A stretch of DNA of 64,000 nucleotides from Gymnothorax reevesii. Lineage: Eukaryota; Chordata; Actinopteri; Anguilliformes; Muraenidae. The DNA lies in assembly GCA_029721435.1 (NCBI GenBank), contig CM056573.1, positions 72,482,001-72,546,000 of the forward strand, written 5' to 3'. The notes under the pieces are model-generated. The model was not told the origin of the DNA. It did not search any database and worked only from the letters and a program-made list of their open reading frames with translations. A program made the translations under genes and the position numbers. This document shows positions 44,507 to 56,052 of this stretch, one piece after another; positions within the stretch are counted from its first letter, which is position 1; each line of letters begins with the position of its first letter.

Positions 44507-45709
44507 TGTGATTTTCAGTGTTGAAGTCAGAGGCATATTCATTGGAATTACCATGGTGTCCTGACGAACAGCAGTGACTTCCGTCCTCACCTCACTGCTC
44601 CTCCCAGACACTACAAGTCCTGGACAGAGGATTTCACAAGTCAGGATAATTTGGAAACCTTCGCAGCTCAGCATGAACTATACACAGTGAAAAATCACAT
44701 GATATACAGGAGGCACGAATCAAGAAACAATTGGTGCAAAAACAGTGCACAACCTGGAAGCCGAAAATGGAAACCAAGGCAGCTCTTGTGGCAAATTTTT
44801 TTTTAAAAGCCTTTATTAAATGGCTACTTGCATAGCAAGGATTAAAAATGCATCAACCAATTGCGGCATAATTGCATACATCAGGGTGACAAAACATTTC
44901 TGAGACGTGGGCAAAGCATATCAAGATAATGAACAGGAAATGACATCGCTCATGACCATACCAGATTGAGCACAGACTCCATAAGGGGGGGGGGGGAGCA
45001 CCATTTTTGATCCATAATATACATAAGTATAACCCACAGGAATACAAAAAACATGAGATTCCAAGAATACAATTAACAAAATATATTTAATTAATTTAAT
45101 TACAAAAAAGGAGAAAAATCATTGTCTTCACTGATACCTGGAAACACCATGGCTTTCAGATGGAAAATCCAAAAGGGGCTCAACCTACCTCTGCTCCGAA
45201 TATCCTCCGAGAAATTGGGCGGTGTCACGCCTGTAGATCTGAGAAGGAGCTCCTCCCGGGTGTAAGTAGATCGGCATTTGATGACGTCGTTTGCCATTGT
45301 TGTTGTTTCGTACAAAAGACTCTAATTGGGAGAGGAAGACGATTAACCCAAGAAGCATGCATCACTGGATACTCATGTATGTTGACTCCTTATTATTAAG
45401 AGGCAGTGGAAAGCTTTTTCCATTGAGTTTTATTTTCCTGGGGCTGATCAGGAGGATGTAGAATCCAATTTTCCCAGTAATGGCTATTTTGTCTCAGGAG
45501 CACACACATTAGCCATGCAGACAAAGTAGGTAGAAGCTATCTTGGGTCTATCATCATAAATGTAACTAGACAATTCCGGCAGAAATTGTAAGAGTGGGCC
45601 TGGTCTCTGCAGGTCAGGACGCAGGGGTGCCCTGAGATGCTGCTTGGTCTACTCAATAGTCTATTTTGTCTCTGTCTATATTTTTTCTGCATTTTTTAGA
45701 CATTAAAAA
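44507..45709. other. Duplicated flank after the DIRS insertion; no gene recognised
   Basis: Counterpart of 13843-15033. A G-run at about 44985-44997 is longer than in block A. Confidence 0.4.
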
Positions 45710-47300
45710 GGTGGTTGCTATGGTGTTCTGAGAGGTTGCTAAGGCATTGCTAGGCAATTGCTGTGGTGTTCTTGGGGTTGCTAGGGCGTTGCTAGGTCAG
45801 TTGCTATGGTGTTCTGGGTGGTTGTTAGGGCGTTGCTAGGTGGTTGCTATGGTGTTCTGGGTGGTGGCTAGGGCATTGCTAGGCGGTTGCTATGGTGTTC
45901 TGGGTGGTTGCTAGGGCGTTGCTAGGCAGTTGCTATGGTGTTCTGGGTGGTTGTTAGGGCGTTGCTAGGTGCTTGCTATGGTGTTCTGGGTGGTGGCTAG
46001 GGCGTTGCTAGGCGGTTGCTATGGTGTTCTGGGTGGTTGCTAGGGCGTTGCTAGACGGTTGCTATGGTGTTCTGGGTGGTTGCTAGGGGGTTGCTAGGCG
46101 TTTGCTTAGGTGTTCTGGGTGGTTGCTGTTTTTTGCTAGGCGATTGCTAAGATGTTTTGGGTGGTTGATTGGGTGTTGCTAGGCAGTTGCTATGGTGTTC
46201 TGAGTGGTTGCTAGGGCGTTGCTAGGCAGTTGCTATGGTGTTCTGGGTGGTTGTTAGGGCGTTGCTAGGTGCTTGCTATGGTGTTCTGGGTGGTGGCTAG
46301 GGCGTTGCTAGGCAGTTGCTATGGTGTTCTGGGTGGTTGCTAGGGCGTTGCTAGACGGTTGCTATGGTGTTCTGGGTGGTTGCTATGGGGTTGCTAGGCG
46401 TTTGCTTAGGTGTTCTGGGTGGTTGCTGGGTTTTGCTAGGCGATTGCTAAGGTGTTTTGGGTGGTTGATTAGGTGTTGCTAGGGAGTTGCTATGGTGGTC
46501 TGGGTGGTTGCTAGGGGGTTGCTATGGTGTTCTGAGTGGTTGCTAGGGCGTTGCTAGGTGGTTGCTATGGTGTTCTGGGTGGTTGCTAAGGCATTGCTAG
46601 GCAATTGCTATGGTGTTCTTGGGGTTGCTAGGGCGTTGCTAGGGCAGTTGCTATGGTGTTCTGGGTGGTTGTTAGGGCGTTGCTAGGTGGTTGCTAGGGT
46701 GTTCTGGGTGGTTGCTAGGGCGTTGCTAGGGGGTTGCTATGGTGTTCTGAGTAGTTGCGAGGGCGTTGCTAGGTGGTTGCTATGGTGTTCTGGGTGGTTG
46801 CTAGGGCGTTGCTAGGAGGTTGCTATGGTGTTGTGGGTGGTTGCCAAGGCATTGCTAGGCGGTTGCTATGGTGTTCTGGGTGGTTGCCAGGGCGTTGCTA
46901 GGCGATTGCTAAGGTGTTCTGGGTGGTTGCCAGGGGGTTGCTAGGCAGTTGCTATGGTGTTCTGGGTGGTTGCTAGAGCGTTGCTAGGTGGTTGCTATGG
47001 TGTCTGGGTGGTTAAGGCGTTGCGAGGCGGTTGCTATGGTGTTCTGGGTGGTTGCTAGGGCGTTGCTAGACGGTTGCTATGGTGTTCTGGGTGGTTGCTA
47101 AGGGCATTGCTAGGCAGTTGCTATGGTGTTCTGGGTGGATGTTAGGGCATTGCTAGGCAGTTGCTATGATGTTCTGGGTGGTTGCTAGGGCATTGCTTGG
47201 CACTTGCTATGGTGTTCTGGGTGGTTGCTAGGGCGTTTCTAGGCAGTTGCTATGGTGTTCTGGGTGGTTGCTAGGGCATTGCTAGGCAGTTACTATGGTG
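45710..47300. repeat. 43-bp minisatellite, expanded array (block B)
   Basis: About 37 head-to-tail copies of the unit containing GGTTGCTATGGTGTTCTGGG. A higher-order pattern is visible: the stretch around 45955-46140 recurs nearly unchanged around 46250-46450, including unusual units with GCGTTTGCTTAGGTGTTCTG, so a multi-unit block was itself duplicated. Confidence 0.9.
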
Positions 47301-47460
47301 TCTATGGTACTATGGTCCCTATTGGGGAGAGTAGTGGGCCTGCACTCAGCTCAGGCCTACTAATAATAACTAGAGGCACTCCTAGAGTGCAAACCTCCAC
47401 CAAGGCAGTACAGACCACATCTCGGTGAGTGGGAGCAAAATTCAGTTATTGCGTATATAA

Positions 47461-47621
47461 AGAAGAAACTGGAGCACTCAAATCACCAGCATAATTTATT
47501 AAGGTGCCAAGACTGACGTTTCGACGCACTGCGTCTCTGAGGAAGACGCAGTCCGTCGAAACGTCAGTCTTGGCACCTTAATAAATTATGCTGGTGATTT
47601 GAGTGCTTCAGTTTCTTCTTT
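47461..47621. repeat. Long hairpin repeat (block B)
   Basis: Counterpart of 15766-15927, with complementary arms around AAGACTGACGTTTCGACGCA. A dispersed repeat with CAAGATGGCTGCCGTGGCAG follows. Confidence 0.75.
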
Positions 47622-47954
47622 ATATTCGGATTTACTATCCTTTCTGCGAGCACCCACCTCCATTGACAGAGGGGCTGAAGCACAAGGGGTTCCTTTATTT
47701 CAGTCCTTGCGTGTCATAGGATTTCAAGATGGCTGCCGTGGCAGCCATATTGTTTCACTGATCGCAGCAACCCACCCACAAAATTTCAGATATCCATTCA
47801 TTACTTTTTGAGTTATCTTGTTCGCAAACAAACAAACAGACGGCACCAATCACACAACCTCCTGCCAACTTTGTTTGGCGGAGGTGATGATAATCATAAT
47901 AATAATAGTAATACATTCTTAATTGCCAGTTATACAGTGACTTGCTGGGATAAT

Positions 47955-48245
47955 TAGGGTCCGAGCCTCCAGGCCTGCAGGGCCTTGGAGAGGACCCTAT
48001 TGTTTTTGTCGTGTTTCTTATTATTATTATTATTATTAGGGTCCGAGCCTCCAGGCCTGCAGGGCCTTGGAGAGGACCCTATTGTTTTTCTCGTGTTTCT
48101 TATTAGGGTCCGAGCCTCGAGGCCTGAAAGGCCTCAGAGAGGACCCTATTGTTCCTGCTATGTTTCTTATTATTAGGGTCCGAGCCTCGAGGCCTGAAAG
48201 GCCTCAGAGAGGACCCTATTGTTCCTGCTATGTTTCTTATTATTA
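47955..48245 (+). repeat. Four tandem 5' heads of the GGGTCCGAG teleost repeat
   Basis: Four modules of about 70 bp, each starting GGGTCCGAGCCTC and containing GAGAGGACCCTATTG, are joined through TTATTATTA-type linkers. AGGGTCC at the start pairs with GGACCCT, so each can form a hairpin. Modules 1-2 (CCAGGCCTGCAGGGCC) and 3-4 (CGAGGCCTGAAAGGCC) are two subtypes. Confidence 0.8.
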
Positions 48246-49804
48246 TTCTTTGTTTCTTTGTTTCTTTGTTTTTTCTTACGCCTCTTTGAGCGTAAATTTG
48301 ACCCCCTAAACATGCTCAAAAACTCACCAAAATCGGCACGCTCGTCAGGTCTGGCGAAAAATTTGATAAAATGAAAAAAATATCCCCCTAGGTCACAAAA
48401 TGGCTCTCTAGCGCCACCAAGGCACTTTTTACTGGCCTTCAGAGGGCCACCACGCCCGGTAGGAAAGTCATAGAGAGATGCAACCAACACTATATTGTTC
48501 ATCTCATCAAGGCCTAAAAATGAACAATCGACACCTATTACCTAAATCAAACAGGAAGTCCGCAATTTGCATATCAAAATTTGCATTTCACCCTAAATTT
48601 GGCCAAAATTTGCCCTCGAACAAACGCGAACTCCTCCTAGGGCGTTCATCGTATCGACCCCAAATGCTAATAGATGACACAGCACACTCTTCCGATGAAA
48701 ACTACTGTACAACTTTTTCAAAAGTCCTACGGTTTGGATTTTATGAGGCGTCAAAGATGGGGTCCGCAGCCACTTTGACTGCCTTTTCCCGATGCATACG
48801 CAATTTCCAACATTAATTTAACCGCTTAAACATGGTCAAAAACGAACAAAATTTTGCAGTAAATTCTTACAGGCAACAAACATATCTCTTATCCCAAAAT
48901 TCTTCACCAAAGGCACAAAATGGCTCTCTAGCGCCACCTAAATCCTCCAAAATGACACTTTTGCTTACACCACGGCCTGACGCAATGTTTAAAAATTCTG
49001 AAAAAAATCACACATCATTGCTGTACCATGTCAGATATTCTCACTTGATTTCGTGAAAATCCAATGAAGACTTCTTGAACTAAAAAATGTTATGTTCATA
49101 ATATGCTGTACAGTATCACATAATTTCTTACTGTGAACAAACCGTTAATTGTATCAAAATGTCCTTTGGCAGACTTCATAAGCTTCATGTGTACAGACAA
49201 ACTGCCAAGCATGGAACAATTTCTATGAATATTTCTGGAGATATTAATATGTTATGAATATTCATATTTTGAAAAATATAGAGTGACGCACTTCTGAATT
49301 CACCATAAGTTGCAGCGTATGAAACTTTTGTCTGTGTTCAGGGAACACGCTCCCAAAATCTCAGCTTTCTAGGATTTACGTAGAAGAAGCATTTATTAAT
49401 TTCTTCATTTTCATTGATTTCCATGTATTTCTGTGTGCTACTACACAAAATTGTCCACCGGGTGGCAGTTGGAGCCCACGGATCATCTCCCTTCACTAAG
49501 TTCATGCATGGGGGAAGATTTCACAATACACAGCAGTGATTAAATGTGCTTCAGATACTTTGCCCAGGTTCCATGGCTCATAGCTCCATTATTCAAAACA
49601 AAAATCTCTTGCAGTGAAGGGGTTTGCACTCAACTCAACATAAAAGATTTCCCACTATCTCGTACTGTCCAACGAATCACAATGCTCGACATCGCTCGAA
49701 CGCGTCTCGCCCCCCTTTCGACATGCGCGGATGGGCGTCTCGCCCCCGTTTCGACGTGCGCGGGTGGGCGAGGACCCGTCCCAACGCTGCTTGCAGCTTT
49801 AATT
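48246..49804 (+). repeat. Teleost GGGTCCGAG repeat, body unit 1
   Basis: Runs from TTATTCTTTGTTTC to the tail GACCCGTCCCAACGCTGCTTGCAGCTTTAATT. Marker words are AACATGCTCAAAAACTCACC and TGGCTCTCTAGCGCCACC (twice). It carries open frames at 48478-48816 and 48832-49056 that are one continuous 192-codon frame in units 4 and 5. Confidence 0.75.
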
Positions 49805-51196
49805 ATTCTTTGTTTCTTTGTTTTTTCTTACGCCTCTTTGAGCTTGAATTTGACCCCCTAAACATGCTCAAAAACTCACCAAAATCGGCACGCTCGTCCG
49901 GTCTGGCGAAAAATTTGATAAAATGAAAAAATTCTCCCCATAGGTCACAAAATGGCTCTCTAGCGCCACCAAGGCACTTTTTACTGGCCTTTAGAGGGCC
50001 ACCACGCCCGGTAGGAAAGTCATAGAGAGATGCAACCAACACTATATTGTTCATCTCATCAAGGCCTAAAAATGAACAATCGATACCTATTACCTTAATC
50101 AAACAGGAAGTCCGCAATTTGCATATCAAAATTTGCATTTCACCCTAAATTTGGCCAAAATTTGCCCTCGAACAAACGCGAACTCCTCCTAGGGCGTTCA
50201 TCGTATCGACCCCAAATGCTAATAGATGACACAGCACACTCTTCCGATGAAAACTACTGTACAACTTTTTCAAAAGTCCTACGGTTTGGATTTTATGAGG
50301 CGTCAAAGGTGGGGTCCGCAGCCACTTTGACTGCCTTTTCTCGATGCATACGCAATTTCCAACATTATTTTAACTGCTTAAACATGGTCAAAAATGAACA
50401 AAATTTTGCAGTAAATTCTTACAGGCAACAAACATATCTCTTATCCCAAAATTCTTCACCAAAGGCACAAAATGGCTCTCTAGCGCCACCTAAATCCTCC
50501 AAAACGGCACTTTTGCTTACACCACGCCCTGACGCAATGTTTAAAAATTCTGAAAAAAATCACACATCATTGCTGTACCATGACAGATATTCTCACTTGA
50601 TTTCGTGAAAATCCAATGAAGACTTCTTGAAATAAAAAATGTTATGTTCATCATATGCTGTACAGTATCACATAATTTCTTACTGTGAACAAACCGTTCA
50701 TTGTATCAAAATGTCCTTTGGTAGACTTCATAAGCTCCATGTGTACAGACAAACTGCCAAGCATGGAACAATTTCTATGAATATTTCTGGAGATATTAAT
50801 ATGTTATGAATATTCATATTTTGAAAAATATAGAGTGACGCACTTCTGAATTCACCATAAGTTGCAGCGTATGAAACTTTTGTCTGTGTTCAGGGAACAT
50901 GCTCCCAAAATTTCAGCTTTCTAGGATTTACGTAGAAGAAGCATTGATTAATTTCTTGATTTTTATTGATTTCCATGTATTTCTGTGTGCTACTACACAA
51001 TTGTCCAGCGGGTGGCAGTTGGAGCCCACGGATCATCTCCCTTCACTAAGTTCATGCATGGGGGAAGATTTCACAATACACACCAGTGATTACATGTGCT
51101 TCAGATACTTTGGCCAGGTTCCATGGCTCATAGCTCCAATATTCAAAACAAAAATCTCTTGCAGTAAAGGGGTTTGCACTCAACTCAACATAAAAG
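49805..51196 (+). repeat. Teleost GGGTCCGAG repeat, body unit 2 (tail truncated)
   Basis: Follows unit 1 directly. It lacks the GACCCGTCCC...GCAGCTTTAATT tail and switches at CATAAAAG to the upstream flank of the SGNH gene. Confidence 0.75.
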
Positions 51197-51463
51197 GTTG
51201 CAGTGTATGAAACTTTTTTCGGTGTTCAGTGAACATGCGTTAGTGAAGCCTTTCACCCCTCGTTGTCTTTTGCAGCTCGGTATAAAACAGACCAAGCGAT
51301 TGGTCCAATGTTTTATATATTGTGTTTTCAAGCTCTGTATAAAACAGGCAAAGCGACTGGTCCAATGTTTTACACATTATGCGGGTAAGAAGTATTTTCG
51401 TTGAATGTCAATTACAAGAGCTAGCTACTTTGTTAGCCAGCTTTCAATTTTATTTACCACTAA

Positions 51464-51540
51464 CCCAGATAGCAAGCTCCTCCACTCCTAATGTGCTTTA
51501 GCCGGGGCAGATCCGGAGCGGAGGAGCTTGCTATCTGGGA
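51464..51540. mobile_element. Palindromic MITE-like element, copy 3 of 4
   Basis: Short 77-bp version: CCCAGATAGCAAGCTCCTCC at the left and GAGGAGCTTGCTATCTGGGA at the right. It lies about 0.7 kb upstream of the SGNH promoter-like region and is shared by both gene copies, so it predates their duplication. Confidence 0.7.
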
Positions 51541-52159
51541 AGTCAATGCTGTCCCAGCGAAGCTAAGGTAGCTCGCTGGTGACCGATACCAGTCGCTTGC
51601 GTTCGCTTTCAGTCAGCGGTCCGTTCTGACATCTTTGCGTTTCTACGTTAACTAACGCATGAAACGGTACAGTTCTTCAATAAATATTGCCACAAAAGGC
51701 AGCTGAACTTCTCGCCCTTTCTCGTTTGTATGGAGTTCTTTGGAATTGGCCTCATAGGAAACCATTCGTTTTTATGAAGCAGATGGGTGTATCAATATGG
51801 CGGCCGGGTGCTTCGCTTTGGATAATGTTACTATGAAGACATAAGCAATCTAGTGTTCTAAATATATATATATTTAAGGGAAAACTCAGTCGATCATAGA
51901 TTTCGAACAGAGTGACGTAATGGGGTGCGTTTCAAGGCGGAGGTGCATTTCTCGGCACCGCAAGGACACGTACCCGGAATTCTCGGAGCGTGACCCCGGA
52001 AGAGAATAAACAGCTATTTTATTGACTTGCAAAATTGCATTTCAAATCCACAAACATCATATGTGCCATTCATGGTGTATTGCAAAGGGGGTCGAAAAAT
52101 AGTTTTTCTAACGCCATTGAGTACGACATAATTTTTCTCAGATTTTATGTCGCATAAAG

Positions 52160-52241
52160 GTCAGCGGAAAGGGCGGGACTTTGCCACTTCGTATAAAGCT
52201 GAACTCCATTTTGAATTCTTCAGACAAGCTGATGCATTGAG
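52160..52241 (+). promoter_or_regulatory. Promoter-like region and first 5' UTR exon, SGNH copy 1
   Basis: A GC box (GGGCGGG, 52171-52177) and a TATA-like GTATAAAG (52191-52198) stand before a short presumed first exon ending CATTGAG|GTAAGA at 52241. The same arrangement is at 61530-61607 in copy 2. The transcription start, roughly 52220, is inferred. Confidence 0.55.
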
Positions 52242-53714
52242 GTAAGAACTACGCTTGTTCGCTCCTCAGATTTTTGCTACAGTTTAGTCGTAATTGTTTT
52301 CCATAATGTTATCTCATATCGCTGCGGCGAGTTTGTTACGGTGGTGTTTGAAGTGAAAGTTTCCGTTTGTCTTTGAATTATCGCATTTGTGGGCCGTAGT
52401 GATGTTTTTCAGGTCAATCGGTGTCGAAAAACAATTCGCCACAGGAAGGCCTTTTGTTTCTTCGCGGTAACGTTAGTTGATTAGTTGAGACTGTGTCGTA
52501 TATATGGCTAGTTTTCGGTCTGATTAGTTTTGTTCACTTGAGTAACGTTAACTAGATATGGTTTGTAGCTGCCAACTCAGTGGAAATTAATTTTGGTGGT
52601 GGATTTTACTCTGTCTAAGAAAGACGGAGAAGTAAATCATTGAGTTGGTTAGTGACTCGTTTCATCTATCGGCCAGTTAGCTTTTTAAAATAAATACCTT
52701 GGAAATAATTATGTACCCAGTATGAATTTTTCGGGGTTTTTTCTGAAACGATTTTACATGATGCTCTAATTCTTTTCAGAGGTTCTATTGCTACTAACCT
52801 TTGTTGAAAATTTGAATTACAGCCAGCTATCAAGATGGCGGCCGATGCCTTTGTTTGCATTGAACGAGTGTAGTAGGCCTAACTAGCGATTGCATTCTAC
52901 TAACGTTAGCTAACCAGCATTATTTCCTGTTATGTATCCAGTTTTGAAATTTTTTTGGTTTTTTTCCGGAACGATTTTAAATGATGCTGTAATTTATTTC
53001 AGAGGTATTATTGCCACTAACGTTTGTTAGAAGTAAGTGTTACAGCTAGCAATCACGTGATGTCGGCCATTTTATGTGCATTGAGGGGAATTGTGGTATG
53101 GGAAGTGTCTAACGTTACTTACTTACAATTTTCTATTGGAGAAAGGAATAGTAAATCAATGCATCGAATAATAAGCAGTCTGATTTTGGCTTTATGTTCT
53201 GACAGCGAGGGGCTTCATATAGCTTGATTGTGTGTGGTTTTGCGTAAGTTTTTTTTAGCCTAATTAATGTTGATAGCTGGGCTCTGAAATGGTTGTAGCC
53301 CTTTATTGTGACTTGAACATGCAAATGTAAAGTAAGAATGTTGGTTATTCATGCTTCTTGACATGAGTGCTATTCCTTATTTGACAAATGAGAACCACTT
53401 TGTACTCAAGATGTTATGTTGTATAGTGGTGTGTGTCTAATTACTGTGCAAATGGGTTTATTTGATGTGCATGCATGTGCATGTGTCAGCATGGTTGAGA
53501 TGAGAAAATTCAGCCATTGGTGTCTTGGAAAGCAAACATTTCGTATAGATTTTGCGTGATGGGACAACATTTTTAAATGATAATTTGCTACAGTGGTGCA
53601 TTTCTGAATCCTAGATGTTTTGGAATATCTTCTCTTCTGATTGACAAAAGTTTCTTTGTGTCAACTTTGTACATGACTGTATTGCCATAATTAAGGTGTT
53701 CCTTTTATCTACAG
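52242..53714 (+). other. First intron of SGNH copy 1
   Basis: Bounded by GTAAGA and TTTTATCTACAG. No other gene seen. It contains repeated words such as GAAATTTTTTTGGTTTTTTTC and TCAAGATGGCGGCCGATGCC, present also in copy 2. Confidence 0.5.
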
Positions 53715-54003
53715 ATATCCCTCTCTGCTGCCTGTGAATTCTGATGCTCTACTGCTTTGACTGTTGTCAAAAACGATCTTCTTGCGACCTTCTGTACATA
53801 TCTGATCCACGGATTCAAATCGCCTTGCACATTTTTCCTCACTTATATATTCACTTGGTTAATACACACGTAACTGATAATTACTCACCTAGTCTGCTCA
53901 TTGACTCACCTGCACACCCACACATCTCCACAGACACTTGCACACACTCACACACCTTTGAACACACAAGTTTTATAGTTGTTGCCTAAGTCTGACTGCC
54001 AAG
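53715..54003 (+). other. Second 5' UTR exon, SGNH copy 1
   Basis: Begins after CTACAG and ends AAG|GTAAGT. It includes a CA-rich part (about 53915-53975) and upstream ATGs, so it may restrain translation. The copy 2 counterpart is 63083-63379. Confidence 0.55.
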
Positions 54004-54128
54004 GTAAGTTAAAAAATTTGTGTATTCGAATGTTGTGGTGAAACTTTGTCTGGCAAAAGGCTGAGTATGTTTGGCATGCATTCATTATTGTTCTGTGAAC
54101 TTTGAATAATTTTGTTCTTTGAATTTAG

Positions 54129-55091
54129 ATGCCACGTGGAAAGGCTTACCGACGCGCTCAAGCTTTGAAGCAGAGGATGGCCTTACAGCAGCCTTGGACT
54201 CCCCAGCTGCCTGTCCCCGAGTTTGTTGCTCGTAGGTATCAGTTTAATTGTTTACATTTTTTTTAACCCCCGCTGTGCGTTTAGCGCTAAGCAGGGGATG
54301 TAGTATCCAGCTGCTCCCGTACGTATGTCCATCCGTCCCGGCGGGGGATAGTGACAAACTCTTGTTTGAATTTTTTTTTAATGTTCAAGTTGCAGATTTT
54401 AAATATAATGTTATTTTTTTTGGATGACATTCATAGGTTGGGTTTCAATTTCACAGGTCGCGGTACTGGTTTCCGCCATCGTGTGCGGAGATGGCCAACT
54501 TCCCACCTGACTCAGCGCTCCTTCAAGTTGGTCACTCCTGCTCAGCATCCAGAGAAGCAGGTATTTGTTTTTAGTAATGCAGAGTGTACAGGTAGTTGGT
54601 ATTTGTGGTTGGTCTGTGTTCTAATGCGGTGTATCTGTTCTTGCAGCTGGTGTTCGTCGTTGGAGACTCTCACCTGCGAGCCATGGTGGACGGTTTTGTG
54701 GACATGCCGGAGGGACCCCTGTCTTTTGCTTTTCTGTCTGTTCCAGGTGCTCAGGCTTCGGAGCTGAGGAAGGAGGTGTTGCATGCTGCTCTTCCATGGA
54801 CCCCAGATGTTGTCTGCGTGTGTGCCCCGAGCAACAACCTCACTGCCAGCAGGACCATCGGTGAGGCGTCGCTGGACTTCAGTGCGCTCCTGAGCGCTGT
54901 TTGCAGTCGCTGGACCAAGGTGAGTACTATGCAATTGCTGTTGACTGCTGTTGTGAGCAGCTTGTATTTTCTTGCTTCCTTCTTTGAAGATAACTTTGTT
55001 CTCTCTCTCTCTCTCTCTCTCTCTCCTCCTCTCTCTCTCTCTCTCCCTCCCTCTGTCTTTCTCTCCTCTCTCTCTCCTCTCTCTCTCTCTC

Positions 55092-55158
<67 letters not shown>

Positions 55159-55981
55159 GGTGTTCGTGCTGGACTTCCCCCCTCGCCTGAACGTGGAGCC
55201 GGACCTGCAGGAGTTGTTTCGTCAGGAGTACCATCGGGTTGCAGCTCGCATGGGTACATTGGTTTTAGACATCTGCTGCCATAAAAGTAATTGAATGTGC
55301 TGTCTGAATCAAATGTTTCTCATATGAAAATGTTAAGCAACATCAATGTCATTTTTTTTTCAGGTCTCCCGTACGTGTCTGTGGCTGAGCACTTCCCTCT
55401 GCAGCGATTGCAGCTGTGGTGCCATGATGGCGTAAGTAATGCTAACAGTTTTTTCGACGTGGTGTTTGGACTTGAAGGTTTTCCTCGTATCAAATGTATA
55501 GTTAAATGTATGGTGTGTTGACTGCTTTTCAGGTGCACCTCAGCGACACCGTTGGATCCCCTATCCTGGCGCAGCTTCTGTGGGTGGCTGCAATGCACCA
55601 GTTGGCTCCTCCTCCTCCCAGGCCCCAGGTGTCTCCCCGGACATCGCCGAGCAGCAGGACCCCCCCCAGGCTGGTTGTGACGGGCCCCCCCCCCGTGCCG
55701 CGTCGCAGTGACCCATTGGAGTGGACCGTTGTACGTCAGGGAGCCAAGGTAATGTGTTGTAGTTTGACCATTCATTTTGACAATAAGAAAATCTGACCTT
55801 TTTCTTGTGTATTTATTCTGAGCTTTTTTCATTTGCTTGTTTTTTCAAGGCTGGAACGTCTGCATTGGAGTCGTCCGTCATCTCGCCCAACCCAGTGTGG
55901 TTCAGCAGCGCCGTGTTGGAAGCCCTGGAGAGAGTTTCTCCTACTGGATCTGACTGCACTGCCTCTCCTTCAGCCGGCCGG
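54129..55981 (+). CDS. SGNH-hydrolase-fold protein, copy 1 (seven coding exons seen, 3' end lost)
   Basis: Exons: 54129-54231, 54457-54560, 54647-54919, 55160-55253, 55364-55431, 55533-55748, 55850-55981. All introns are GT...AG and phases agree, giving 330 codons. The ATG directly follows an acceptor AG. The N-terminus is basic ([17 protein letters not shown]). Residues 70-235 form an SGNH-like domain: [10 protein letters not shown] with Ser77, SVPGAQ (Gly103), APSNN (Asn133) and WCHDGVHLSD with Asp213 and His216, so the Ser-Asp-His set is complete. A proline-rich tail follows (about residues 238-270). No signal peptide is seen, suggesting a cytosolic or nuclear site. After exon 7 the sequence enters repeat at 56053 and no stop-bearing last exon is evident. 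I do not recognise the family; substrate is unknown. Confidence 0.72.
54999..55156. repeat. (CT)n microsatellite forming the intron 3 polypyrimidine tract
   Basis: A run of CT/CTC repeats of about 158 bp ends directly in CTCTGTAG, the acceptor of exon 4. Interruptions include CTCCTCTC and CCCTCCCTCTGTC. The resulting open frames on either strand are low-complexity artefacts. Confidence 0.9.
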
Positions 55982-56052
55982 GTAACTTTCACTCAGATTA
56001 TACGTATCATTGTCCAGAAAAAAAAAAAAACAGGAAGGCAATTGCTAATTTT

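Larger units (their letters stand above)
25104..47957 (+). repeat. Segmental duplication, copy B
   Basis: This is the second copy of 2324-16257, enlarged by an intact Tc1 (1.5 kb), a DIRS-like element (6 kb), an extra LINE ORF1 segment (about 2.1 kb with a short spacer) and about 1 kb more minisatellite, and reduced by loss of the 3140-4728 equivalent. Collinearity ends at GGATAATTAG, where the GGGTCCGAG repeat begins. The left limit given is the point where A is cut by the hAT; B continues further left. Confidence 0.9.

Noticed and set aside
45710..47300. Regularly spaced repeats resembling a CRISPR array
   Set aside because: Units are contiguous without unique spacers, and the sequence is eukaryotic; it is a minisatellite.
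54232..54240. Alternative donor after GCTCGTAG in SGNH exon 1
   Set aside because: It would shift exon 2 out of frame with exon 3; copy 2 has the consensus GTAAGT at the earlier position.
54542..55234. Long minus-strand open frame rich in Glu/Arg
   Set aside because: It is produced by the (CT)n microsatellite and lies antisense to well-supported SGNH exons.
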